The position numbers and the translations under genes were made by a program. The notes under the pieces are model-generated. The model made no database searches, was not told the DNA's origin, and was given only the letters and a program-made list of their open reading frames with translations. A stretch of DNA of 64,000 nt, from contig NZ_FMIY01000002.1 in assembly GCF_900095855.1 (NCBI RefSeq), positions 1,231,322 to 1,295,321 of the forward strand, in the 5' to 3' direction. This DNA comes from Megasphaera coli. Its GTDB lineage: Bacteria > Bacillota > Negativicutes > Veillonellales > Megasphaeraceae. Of this stretch, positions 51,454 through 59,620 are shown in pieces. Position 1 is the first letter of the stretch. Each line of letters opens with the position of its first letter.

Positions 51454-52044
51454 ATGTACGCTACGGATGTTATGATTGAGGAACATGCCAATATTTCCCG
51501 CATGCTTCGGGTCATTAAAAATATGTGCTGTTCCATTCTGGACGGAGCGGCAATCAATCAACGGGATTTCGCGGACATCATTGATTTTATCCGTAATTAT
51601 GCCGACGCCAACCATCATCAAAAAGAAGAACACGTGCTCTTCCCGGAAATGGTTGAACACATGGGGCCCGTTGCCAACACGATTATTACGCACGGCATGC
51701 TCGTCGAACACGATTTGGCACGTAGTTATGTGCGCAGCCTTGACGAAGCGCTGAAATTATACGACAAGGATCCGCGCACGGAATATAAGCTTGATATTTT
51801 AACGGAAATCATGGCCTACGCCAACCGCCTGCAAGTCCATGTGGAAAAAGAAAACAACGTCGTCTATCCCTTTGCAAACCGTGAATTATCCGAAGAAATC
51901 AAGACAAAAATAAATGACGAAGTTCGCCGTATTGCCGACGAAAACGAAAAAACCGGCTTCGTCGTCAAATACGTGGACATGCTCGCACGACTGGAAGAAA
52001 AATACAACCCCCTCGCCTATGTAGCGGCGCCGGAGGCATCTTAA
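51454..52044 (+). CDS. Hemerythrin domain protein
   Basis: A 196-residue HHE-domain protein. Candidate diiron ligands are His11, His54/His55 with Glu58-Glu59, His60, His80, His86, His129 and Glu133 in the four-helix bundle (ADANHHQKEEHVLFPEM and RLQVHVEKENNV). Such proteins sense or store O2/NO or help iron-cluster repair. It follows the unknown gene after 23 bases with GAGG upstream. Together with DUF1858 it equals the two ends of an ScdA-like protein. Confidence 0.88.
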   Translation: MYATDVMIEEHANISRMLRVIKNMCCSILDGAAINQRDFADIIDFIRNYADANHHQKEEHVLFPEMVEHMGPVANTIITHGMLVEHDLARSYVRSLDEALKLYDKDPRTEYKLDILTEIMAYANRLQVHVEKENNVVYPFANRELSEEIKTKINDEVRRIADENEKTGFVVKYVDMLARLEEKYNPLAYVAAPEAS

Positions 52045-52082
52045 TAAAACGCACAGCACACGGCTGCTGCAGACAAAAAAAC

Positions 52083-52127
52083 GAGGCGGTAAGGAAATGA
52101 ACACGAGGTCCATTTCCTTACCGCCTC
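52083..52127 (-). terminator. Bidirectional terminator between hemerythrin and aminotransferase
   Basis: A perfect 17-base stem (GAGGCGGTAAGGAAATG and complement) with an 11-base loop. The minus-strand side has a T7 run, so it mainly ends the aminotransferase transcript. The plus side has a weaker tail. Confidence 0.85.
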
Positions 52128-52142
52128 TATTGTATGTATATT

Positions 52143-53315
52143 TTATTTTCTATACTTATTCACGAATCGGCCCATGCGCACCAAGCTTTCTTTTATGTTT
52201 TCCATACTGGACGCATAGGAAATCCGCACAAACCCTTCGCCGCAGTCGCCGAAAGCCGAACCGGGGACGACGGCGACCTTTTCTTCCTGTACGAGTTTTT
52301 CGCAAAAATCGGAAGACGTCATGCCCGTGCAGCGAATATCGGGGAAGATATAAAAAGCGCCCTTCGGCTCAAATACGGGCAAGCCCATATCCTTCAAGCC
52401 CTGATAGATGACCTTACGCCGTTCGTCATAGGATCGACGCATTTCCTCCACCTCTGCGGCACATTCCTTGAGCGCCGTAATACCGCCGTATTGGGCTTGC
52501 GTATTCGCGCTCATGATCGCGTACTGATGAAGCTTTAAAACAGGATCAATCGCTTCTTTCGGCGCGCACACATAACCGAGCCGCATCCCCGTCATAGCCC
52601 ATGCCTTGGAGAATCCGTTGAAGACGACCGTCCGCTCTCTCATGCCCGGCAATTTCGCAAAGGTCGTAAACTGCGTGCCTCCGTAAACCAACTCGCAGTA
52701 AATTTCATCGGCCAGAACGACAAGATTATGCTTCCGAGCAAATTCTGCAATGGGCAACAATTCTTCCGCCGTCATAACCGTACCGGTCGGATTATTGGGA
52801 TAGCCGATAACAAGGGCTTTCGTCTTCGGCGTAACGACCTTTTCCAGTGCTTCCGCCGACAGTTTAAAATCGTCTTCCGGATATGTCGGTACCATAACGG
52901 GAACGCCGCCTGCAAGCTGTACGCTGGCAGGGTAAGCGACATATGCCGGATCGGGAATAAGCACTTCGTCTCCCGGTTCCACAAGGGCCAGAAGTGCCAT
53001 GGCCAAACCTTCCGATACGCCGACTGTAACGATGATTTCACTGACCGGGTCATATTTTACACCGTAATGGGCCTCAAAATATTCCGCAATGGCGGCACGC
53101 AATTCGGGCAGGCCCGAATTCCCCGTATAGCCCGTTTTCTTTTCCTTCAGGCTGGTTATCATCGCATCGATGATTTTATCAGGTGCTGCAAAATCCGGTT
53201 CCCCGATGCTCAGTGACAATACGCCTTCTATTTGGTTGGCAATATCAAAGAACTTACGAATACCTGACGGTTTGATTGCTTTTACATTATTTGAAATAAA
53301 TTCATCCCATTTCAT
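52143..53315 (-). CDS. PLP-dependent aminotransferase, class I/II
   Basis: A 390-residue fold-type I aminotransferase related to aspartate/aromatic enzymes. The pyridoxal-lysine is in FNGFSKAWAMTGMRLG, the aspartate and tyrosine in VVLADEIYCELVY, and the phosphate site in VGVSEGLAMAL. The arginine near the C-terminus (GFVRISYASS) binds the substrate carboxylate. ATG 53315 is preferred over GTG 53324 because AGAGGTG spacing is better. An amino acid permease gene lies 35 bases upstream on the same strand, suggesting amino acid use. Confidence 0.92.
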   Translation of the reverse strand: MKWDEFISNNVKAIKPSGIRKFFDIANQIEGVLSLSIGEPDFAAPDKIIDAMITSLKEKKTGYTGNSGLPELRAAIAEYFEAHYGVKYDPVSEIIVTVGVSEGLAMALLALVEPGDEVLIPDPAYVAYPASVQLAGGVPVMVPTYPEDDFKLSAEALEKVVTPKTKALVIGYPNNPTGTVMTAEELLPIAEFARKHNLVVLADEIYCELVYGGTQFTTFAKLPGMRERTVVFNGFSKAWAMTGMRLGYVCAPKEAIDPVLKLHQYAIMSANTQAQYGGITALKECAAEVEEMRRSYDERRKVIYQGLKDMGLPVFEPKGAFYIFPDIRCTGMTSSDFCEKLVQEEKVAVVPGSAFGDCGEGFVRISYASSMENIKESLVRMGRFVNKYRK

Positions 53316-53350
53316 TTTGATCACCTCTTTCTAACGAACGTCGGCATTCC

Positions 53351-54760
53351 TTATTTTTCTTCTTCATATCGGGAGAATTCTACCTTTTCCTGTTTATTAA
53401 GACCTGCAATATAGTATACGCATACGAGAAATACCAGCCAGATAACCGTTGCGATGATGCCGATACGGGTATTCGCATTAAAGAGGGCCGACACGAGAAC
53501 GACGGCAAAAAAGATCAGTGTGAGATAGTTGGAATACGGTGTAAACGGCATTTTATAGCGAATTTTTTCAATTCCCTCACTGCCGACTTTTTTGCGGAAA
53601 CTCATCTGGCAGAAGAGAATCATTATCCACGTCACCATGCAGGCAAAGGCGCTGACGGATGTGACAATTTCAAAAACATCTTTAGGCAGGTAGTAATTTA
53701 AGGCAACGCCGATGAGCATAAATACAACGGAAATCCCTAATGCTTTATAAGGAACTTTGTTGGCGCTGACCGTGGCAAAAGCTTTCGGCGCCTTGCCCTG
53801 GAGGGACAGGTTGTACAGCATGCGGCCCGTACTGTAAATACCGGAATTGCACGAAGACAAGGCTGCCGTGATGACGACGAAATTAATAACATGCGCGGCA
53901 CCGCTGATGCCGAGCTTTTCAAAAACCATGACGAAGGGACTTCCCGCATGTCCCAATTGATCCCAAGGATAAATAGACATAATGACCAGTAACGCTAAGA
54001 CATAAAATAAGAGGATTCGATAAAGGACCTTATCGATTGCCGCAGACAGTGTCTTTTCCGGGTTAGCCGCTTCACCGGCCGTGACACCGATAACTTCAAT
54101 GCCTACATAGGCGAAGAGAACCATCAGCAGCGTATCGAATACACCGCCGAAGCCATGGGGAAGAAATCCGCCGTGTGCAGTCAAATTGGAAATCCCGACT
54201 GCGACGCCGTCATTGCCGAGGCCGAAGAAGATCATACCTGCACCGGTTATAATGAGGAAGATGATTGTAACGATCTTGATCAGCGCAAACCAAAATTCAA
54301 ACTCACCGTAGGCCTTAACGGAAATCAAGTTGGCGCATGTCATCAGGGCCAACGCGCAAAGGCACGATATCCATTGCGGCAAATCGGGCAGCCAAAGATG
54401 GACATATACGCCGACGGCCGTTATTTCGGCCATGCACGTGACGACCCATACATACCAGTAGTTCCAGCCGGAAACATACCCTGCCAACGGATTCAGGAAC
54501 TGGTAAGCATGCGCGCTGAACGAGCCGGATACGGGATATTCTATCGTAATTTCACCCATTGCGCGCATAACGAAAAAGATGGCAATTCCGGCAATGATAT
54601 AGGCAAGAACAACACCGGGACCGGCCTTTTCAATCGCCGACGCGGATCCCAGAAACAGTCCGACACCGATAGCCCCGCCAAGCGCTATCAGCTGAATATG
54701 CCGTTCCTGAAGGCCGCGATTCAGGTCTTCATGCACAATTTGCCTTTTTTCTTCACTCAC
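53351..54760 (-). CDS. Amino acid permease (AAT family, APC superfamily)
   Basis: A 469-residue transporter with twelve membrane segments. The AAT hallmarks are RGLQERHIQLIALGGAIGVG and FLGSASAIEKAGPG at the first helix, then YPVSGSFSAHAYQFLNP. It starts with GTG after AAGGAG. Relatives import proline, histidine, lysine or aromatic acids by proton symport. With the aminotransferase it probably forms an amino acid catabolic unit. Confidence 0.93.
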   Translation of the reverse strand: MSEEKRQIVHEDLNRGLQERHIQLIALGGAIGVGLFLGSASAIEKAGPGVVLAYIIAGIAIFFVMRAMGEITIEYPVSGSFSAHAYQFLNPLAGYVSGWNYWYVWVVTCMAEITAVGVYVHLWLPDLPQWISCLCALALMTCANLISVKAYGEFEFWFALIKIVTIIFLIITGAGMIFFGLGNDGVAVGISNLTAHGGFLPHGFGGVFDTLLMVLFAYVGIEVIGVTAGEAANPEKTLSAAIDKVLYRILLFYVLALLVIMSIYPWDQLGHAGSPFVMVFEKLGISGAAHVINFVVITAALSSCNSGIYSTGRMLYNLSLQGKAPKAFATVSANKVPYKALGISVVFMLIGVALNYYLPKDVFEIVTSVSAFACMVTWIMILFCQMSFRKKVGSEGIEKIRYKMPFTPYSNYLTLIFFAVVLVSALFNANTRIGIIATVIWLVFLVCVYYIAGLNKQEKVEFSRYEEEK

Positions 54761-54859
54761 GATACTTCAACTCCTTTACATAAAAATTAAATACACCCCA
54801 TAACAGCAATCCGGCTATTAAATAAATGCATGTTCGCTATTATGGTTTCAGATATATTG

Positions 54860-54888
54860 ATTATAGTATGTTTTTATAAACTCGTCCA
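54860..54888 (-). promoter_or_regulatory. Candidate promoter of the amino acid permease operon
   Basis: Minus-strand TGGACG, 17 bases, then TATAAT, about 95 bases before the GTG start, leaving a leader. Confidence 0.4.
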
Positions 54889-55127
54889 CATTGCCACATC
54901 AAGCTTATATGTGGTTTTTATACTTTTTCTTTCACATTAAAATTCTTCTCCGTTTTCTCTCTAATATATTTAGATTTACAGCATTTATGCAGTAAATTTG
55001 CAAATCCCGCCCGGCCCGAATCAATTCATTTTTATGCAAATAATATGCCGATTTCTCTGTTCATTTTTCTATAAACGCATGAATATCTTTTTTTATTGCA
55101 TTATTGATAAGCTGCATTTTCCTCTTT

Positions 55128-55157
55128 TCGACAATATGTATTTTTTTGTGCTAAGAT
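55128..55157 (+). promoter_or_regulatory. Candidate promoter of niaR
   Basis: TCGACA, an 18-base spacer rich in T, then TAAGAT, about 30 bases before the ATG. Confidence 0.5.
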
Positions 55158-55188
55158 AGAACTATACTTTATAAGTCAGGAGAACCAT

Positions 55189-55701
55189 ATGAACACAAGT
55201 AAGCGAAGGCTTCGTATCATGGAGCTTCTCTCTCGGGCAAACACGCCCCTCACCGGGTCGTCACTGGCCGATATCTGCCATGTTACGCGGCAGATCATCG
55301 TCAGTGATATCGCACGGCTCCGCGCGGAAGGTACACCTGTCATTTCCACGCCGCAGGGCTATCAACTCCTGCGCCGTCACGTGAGCGGCATCAAACGGAC
55401 GATCGTCTGTAAACACGGTCAGGAAGAAACGGAGCGGGAGCTGCTCACGATTATAAAAAACGGCGGCACCGTCCACAATGTAACAGTTGAACACGGAGTA
55501 TACGGCAATCTCGAGGGCAGTCTCCATTTGACCTCGGAAAACGATGTCAGTCAATATATGAAGCGTATGAGAAATACGAATGCCGCCGTCCTCAGCAGCA
55601 TCAGCGGCGGTATCCATACACATCTCATTGAGGCCCCGACGGCGGAAATAATGGAGAGAATACTAAAAGCACTGGAAAAAGAAGGATTTCTCTACTCATA
55701 A
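55189..55701 (+). CDS. niaR: Niacin-responsive repressor NiaR
   Basis: A 170-residue regulator. Residues 5-60 are an HTH_11 winged helix (GSSLADICHVTRQIIVSDIARL). Residues 70-168 are the 3H domain with conserved histidines in VEHGVYG and GGIHTHLIEA. In Firmicutes such proteins bind nicotinic acid and a metal and repress NAD salvage genes. It has CAGGAG before the ATG and is followed, after its terminator, by a transporter of the NiaP type, a classic target. A matching palindrome overlies that promoter. Confidence 0.9.
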   Translation: MNTSKRRLRIMELLSRANTPLTGSSLADICHVTRQIIVSDIARLRAEGTPVISTPQGYQLLRRHVSGIKRTIVCKHGQEETERELLTIIKNGGTVHNVTVEHGVYGNLEGSLHLTSENDVSQYMKRMRNTNAAVLSSISGGIHTHLIEAPTAEIMERILKALEKEGFLYS

Positions 55702-55733
55702 AAAAGCAACGGAAATATTTCCGTTGCTTTTTT
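55700..55733 (+). terminator. Intrinsic terminator after niaR
   Basis: Stem AAAAAGCAACGGAAAT against its complement with almost no loop, then T7. The niaP promoter overlaps the right arm. Confidence 0.88.
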
Positions 55734-55752
55734 ATCTTCTCATGTGTATACT
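55724..55752 (+). promoter_or_regulatory. Promoter of niaP
   Basis: TTGCTT (within the terminator stem), 17 bases, then TATACT. It is overlapped by the candidate NiaR site. Confidence 0.5.
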
Positions 55753-55763
55753 CTATGTATACA
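55745..55763. promoter_or_regulatory. Candidate NiaR operator
   Basis: TGTATAC-N5-GTATACA, a perfect inverted repeat over the -10 box of niaP. An outer pair CATGTGTA (55741) and TACACATG (55772) extends the symmetry. The position and the adjacent regulator make NiaR the likely binder. Confidence 0.6.
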
Positions 55764-55809
55764 AAAAACTTTACACATGTTAATTGCATGAGGGAAGGAG
55801 AAATTAACT

Positions 55810-57126
55810 ATGTTGGATCGCTTGAACATGCTGCCGGTCAGCTCTTTTCATTACAAGTTGCTCGTCGTCGCCGGTATCGGCTGGGTTTTTGACTCAATGG
55901 ATACAGGGCTTATCGCTTTCGTCCTGCCGCTTTTGATCAAAGAATGGGGACTGACCGGAGCACAGGCGGGAATGCTCGGCAGCATCGGCCTCATCGGCAT
56001 GGCCTTAGGCGCGGTCATTGCAGGCACGATAGCTGATCGCATAGGCCGAAAAAAAGTATTTTCCCTGACGATTTTGCTCTACAGTATCTCCACCGGTATC
56101 TGTGCCGTCGTGCCGAATTATGAAAGCTTACTCGTTTTTCGTTTTCTCGTCGGTCTCGGCCTGGGCGGAGAACTTCCCGTAGCGGCAACATTAGTAACGG
56201 AATATGTTCCCGGCCGCGTACGTGGCCGCTTCATGGTCATGCTCGAAAGCTTCTGGGCCATCGGTTGGCTCCTGGCAGCACTTATCGCCTACTGCATCAT
56301 TCCCGTTACGGGATGGCGCGCCGCATTTATTATCGGCGCCGTTCCCGCCTTATATACCGTTATCATCCGTTCGCATTTGCCCGAATCGGTCCGTTACCTT
56401 TTGAAAGAAGGGCGAGCACAGGAAGCATGCCGTATCGTTGCGGACCTGGAAGAAAAATCGGGCGTGCCGTTCAAGCCGTTTACGGCGACAGACCTGACAG
56501 CACATGAGCGGAATATTTCTCCGTCCTTTATAACCTTGTGGTCGGACCGTTTTATCAAGCGGACCGTTATGCTTTGGGCGGTCTGGTTCGGCATCGTATT
56601 CAGCTACTACGGGATCTTTATGTGGCTGCCGTCTCTCGTCTTTAAACAAGGATTTGCCGTCGTCAAGACCTTCGAATACGTGCTTATTATGACACTGTCC
56701 CAGCTGCCGGGATATTACTCTGCCGCGTGGCTCGTCGATCGCCTCGGCAGACGGTATACCCTATCATTATTCCTTTTATGCAGCGGTATTTCCAGTTACT
56801 TTTTCGGCCATGCCGGCTCGGTCACGGCACTGCTGTTCTGGGGCGGCTCCATGTCCTTTTTCAACCTCGGTGCCTGGGGCGTTGTCTATACGTATACACC
56901 GGAGCTCTATCCTACGTCTATCCGCGGTCTCGGCTGCGGCTGGGCAGCCGGTTTCGGGCGAATCGGCGGTATGGCGGCTCCTTTCCTGGTCGGCGCACTT
57001 CTCAGCGCATCATGGGATATAAGCGGCATTTTCTATATCTTCGCTTCTGTCTTCGTCATCATCTCAATCATCGTTATTTCTTTGGGAACGGAAAGCAAGA
57101 AAAAAGAATTGGAAAGTCTTTCATAG
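55810..57126 (+). CDS. niaP: MFS transporter, niacin importer NiaP type
   Basis: A 438-residue major facilitator with twelve membrane segments. The N-terminal GWVFDSMDTGLIAFVLPLL is the hallmark of NiaP and related aromatic acid transporters. GTIADRIGRKKVF is the loop 2-3 motif. NiaP takes up nicotinic acid or nicotinamide for NAD synthesis. Position behind niaR with a palindromic operator supports this over other MFS substrates. GGGAAGGAG is upstream. Confidence 0.87.
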   Translation: MLDRLNMLPVSSFHYKLLVVAGIGWVFDSMDTGLIAFVLPLLIKEWGLTGAQAGMLGSIGLIGMALGAVIAGTIADRIGRKKVFSLTILLYSISTGICAVVPNYESLLVFRFLVGLGLGGELPVAATLVTEYVPGRVRGRFMVMLESFWAIGWLLAALIAYCIIPVTGWRAAFIIGAVPALYTVIIRSHLPESVRYLLKEGRAQEACRIVADLEEKSGVPFKPFTATDLTAHERNISPSFITLWSDRFIKRTVMLWAVWFGIVFSYYGIFMWLPSLVFKQGFAVVKTFEYVLIMTLSQLPGYYSAAWLVDRLGRRYTLSLFLLCSGISSYFFGHAGSVTALLFWGGSMSFFNLGAWGVVYTYTPELYPTSIRGLGCGWAAGFGRIGGMAAPFLVGALLSASWDISGIFYIFASVFVIISIIVISLGTESKKKELESLS

Positions 57127-57138
57127 CTGAAGAGCTAT

Positions 57139-57180
57139 AAAAGGCATAGACGCAACGAGTCGCTGCGTCTATGCCTTTTT
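57139..57180 (+). terminator. Intrinsic terminator after niaP
   Basis: A 16-base stem starting AAAAGGCATAGACGCA with a nine-base loop and a T5 tail. It may also serve the convergent amidase gene. Confidence 0.9.
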
Positions 57181-57203
57181 CGGTTAATTCGGGAATAAAG
57201 CGG

Positions 57204-57782
57204 TCAACAATATTTAGCCACGCCGCTGCGAATAGCCGTCAGTTCACTATAGAGATTGCGGCCCGGGCAGAGTGTATCACAAAGATCGCGGTGACCGACG
57301 ATCGTCTTGGTCCCCGGCGTAAGGCCGTAAGTCTTGCAGATATATGCCAGAAGGATCTGTCCTGAAGCGATGGCCGCTTCCGTCGGCACGGCCCGTTCAT
57401 AATCACCGACAAAGCAGACCCCCACCGTATTGTGATTATGGTTATAACAATGGGCACCGACGGCATTCATAGGCCGCCCCCGTTCAACGGTACCGTTTTT
57501 ATGAATAATGTAATGATAGCCTATGCCTGCCCATTTATTGGCCAAGTGCCATTGATGAATCTTGGCGGCCGACACGTCCTGATCCGTCCCGCCTACGTGG
57601 TGAACGATAACGGCCTCGGTTTTAGCCCTTCTCACCAGCGGCTCCTGAAATTTAAAGTGATTTTCTTTGACAGTCAATTTAGCCTGTTTACCGGCAGCCA
57701 TGGCGGGAACGGCAATACCCGACGACAAAACGGTCACGACGCCGGTAAAAAAGGTTCGCCGTAAAAATTCTCTTCTATTCAT
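57204..57782 (-). CDS. N-acetylmuramoyl-L-alanine amidase (PGRP fold), exported
   Basis: A 192-residue amidase. The N-terminus RREFLRRTFF followed by a hydrophobic stretch resembles a Tat signal (twin arginine at positions 3-4). The Zn ligands of the type-2 amidase fold are in VIVHHVGG, GAHCYNHNHNT and DTLCPGRN, with the catalytic tyrosine/glutamate region GIGYHYIIHKNG. It cleaves the lactyl-amide bond of peptidoglycan. Single gene near the L,D-transpeptidase. Confidence 0.88.
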   Translation of the reverse strand: MNRREFLRRTFFTGVVTVLSSGIAVPAMAAGKQAKLTVKENHFKFQEPLVRRAKTEAVIVHHVGGTDQDVSAAKIHQWHLANKWAGIGYHYIIHKNGTVERGRPMNAVGAHCYNHNHNTVGVCFVGDYERAVPTEAAIASGQILLAYICKTYGLTPGTKTIVGHRDLCDTLCPGRNLYSELTAIRSGVAKYC

Positions 57783-57964
57783 ATTTTATACGTCTCTCTT
57801 CCAAACGATAAATTTTATTAAAATCTCTATGGGATGGTTATTATACACCTATTACAAAGGTCGCGGCAACCCCAAAAGCAAAGTCTTCGCCATCTTTGGA
57901 AGATATAGTATGAAAAAAAATTCATTCTACATTATAGAGAAGAATTATTTTCTGTAAAAATACT

Positions 57965-59047
57965 TTATTCAGATTTTTCGAGCGCCTTCATTTCATAGAC
58001 AAAATCGTTCCTTAACGCTCCCGTCAACGGAAAAATATCGCCCGCATACATATCGGCCACATAAAGAATATCACTGCATACGACCCCCGGTGCTTCTCCG
58101 TAAGATGTTGACAGCATGCCTCTGCTGCCGTTCCATACCAGAGCCGTATCGACAGCGTCGGCAATAACCTGTGCCGGCAAATAGACAATCCCGTCCCTGC
58201 CGAGAGCGCGGCGGGAAAGCTTCTTGCCGTCCACGACCAGATCGTAGGCTTTGGCCACATAGGCAGGATTACCGTCGGAAGCTATAATCTTTTCATACAC
58301 GGCTCCGTCTTCGGCAAACGTGTCGACGCCGTATCCCGCCAACGCCTGTTTGACGGCCGCCACCGTCAAGGGCTGCCGCTCATAGCCGTCAGGGTATATA
58401 TAATACGATACGGTATGATCCGGTGACGCCTCAATAACGATACGATTATAATATACTTCCACGTCTGTACCGACGCGAACGCGTTCATACAGGTCTTCCA
58501 CATCGCATTCCCGCATACGCACGCAGCCGTTGGAAGCATAATGTCCCACCGTGTCGGGGCGGTTCGTACCGTGAATACCGTAATTTCCGGAAAAGCCGAT
58601 CCATCGATAGCCCAAGGGATTGGCGCCACCAGCCGGAATGCTCACATCCGTATCGTCCGGATCAATCCACGTAGGGTTGATTTCTTTATTTTCTACGGTA
58701 TAATACCCGACCGGTGTCGGTGTAGAATATTTTCCTACGCCGACAGGATAACTCCTCTCCCGCACGTTGCCCCGATACAAAGTAAGAATCCTGCTGGCCA
58801 GGTTAATACTTATTTTTTCTTTCGTCGCCGTCGTTACAGGCGCCGGTTCTATGGCTGCTTTTGCCGGCGGATTTTCCTTGGAAACCGTAACCGTACCGGT
58901 CTTCACAATACTGACGAGCGGCGTTTCTCCCTTTTCGTCCCTGTTCGCCTTTTCCGCTGCTGCGGCAAAACTGCCGCAGGGCAGGGACAACACAAGCATC
59001 GCGGCTAAAACGGCGCATATCGTGCGCATGCTATTATACCCGTTCAT
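57965..59047 (-). CDS. L,D-transpeptidase (YkuD) with extra C-terminal domain
   Basis: A 360-residue exported protein. A signal peptide spans about residues 8-30. The YkuD domain (about 90-225) has the catalytic signature HGTNRPDTVGHYASNGCVRM with the nucleophile cysteine. The last 130 residues (LVVDGKKLSRRALGRDG, TALVWNGSRG) resemble a copper-amine-oxidase N-terminal-like stalk repeat. It forms 3-3 peptidoglycan cross-links or attaches proteins. The start at 59047 is preferred. The ATG at 59029 and longer frames are possible. Confidence 0.85.
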   Translation of the reverse strand: MNGYNSMRTICAVLAAMLVLSLPCGSFAAAAEKANRDEKGETPLVSIVKTGTVTVSKENPPAKAAIEPAPVTTATKEKISINLASRILTLYRGNVRERSYPVGVGKYSTPTPVGYYTVENKEINPTWIDPDDTDVSIPAGGANPLGYRWIGFSGNYGIHGTNRPDTVGHYASNGCVRMRECDVEDLYERVRVGTDVEVYYNRIVIEASPDHTVSYYIYPDGYERQPLTVAAVKQALAGYGVDTFAEDGAVYEKIIASDGNPAYVAKAYDLVVDGKKLSRRALGRDGIVYLPAQVIADAVDTALVWNGSRGMLSTSYGEAPGVVCSDILYVADMYAGDIFPLTGALRNDFVYEMKALEKSE

Positions 59048-59249
59048 ACGTTTTCTTTTCCGTCCTTTATGCGTTACCTTGCCGTAATCAATAACTGCTT
59101 CTATTATAGCGGAAAAAAGAATTTTTTCTATGAATTTTTCTATTATGTTATAAATACAACGGCTCATTCTCAATTTATGAATTATACTTGAGTCCGTAAT
59201 GAGAAATAGTCAGTTCTGTTCATCCGTATTTCTTTAGGAGGTGCCCATT

Positions 59250-59585
59250 ATGGCATATATCAAAAATATAGCGCATGAAGAAGTATTGGCCCTTGCCGAC
59301 CAGGTACAGGTCGCTCCGGGGCAGGTCGTCAGCCGCACATTGGCACAAAACGACGCTGTAAGCATTACGGTTTTCGCCTTCGCCGCAGGGGAAGAAATCG
59401 GTACACACGATTCTGCAGGCGACGCTCTGGTCACGGTTCTCGAAGGAACGGGCCGCTTCATCGTTGACGGCAAGGAATATATCGTTAAAAGCGGCGAATC
59501 CCTCGTCATGCCGGCAACGAAGCCTCATTCCGTACATGCGCCGGAAGATTTCAAAATGCTCTTAACCGTAGTTTTCCCCAGATAA
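59250..59585 (+). CDS. Cupin domain protein
   Basis: A 111-residue single-domain cupin. Motif 1 appears as GEEIGTHDSAGDALVTVLEG and motif 2 as SLVMPATKPHSVHAP, so a metal site of one to three histidines and glutamates is plausible. AGGAGG lies upstream. It precedes hcp by 35 bases and is probably co-transcribed. Small cupins next to hcp are common, but their role is unknown. Confidence 0.85.
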   Translation: MAYIKNIAHEEVLALADQVQVAPGQVVSRTLAQNDAVSITVFAFAAGEEIGTHDSAGDALVTVLEGTGRFIVDGKEYIVKSGESLVMPATKPHSVHAPEDFKMLLTVVFPR

Positions 59586-59620
59586 ATCGCAATCAGTCAC
59601 ACGTACAGGAGGTTTTTGAC

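Larger units (their letters stand above)
54761..55188. other. Intergenic region with divergent promoters
   Basis: About 430 AT-rich bases between the amino acid permease gene and niaR. It contains the two candidate promoters listed separately. I see no coding frame and no riboswitch fold I can recognise. Confidence 0.6.
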
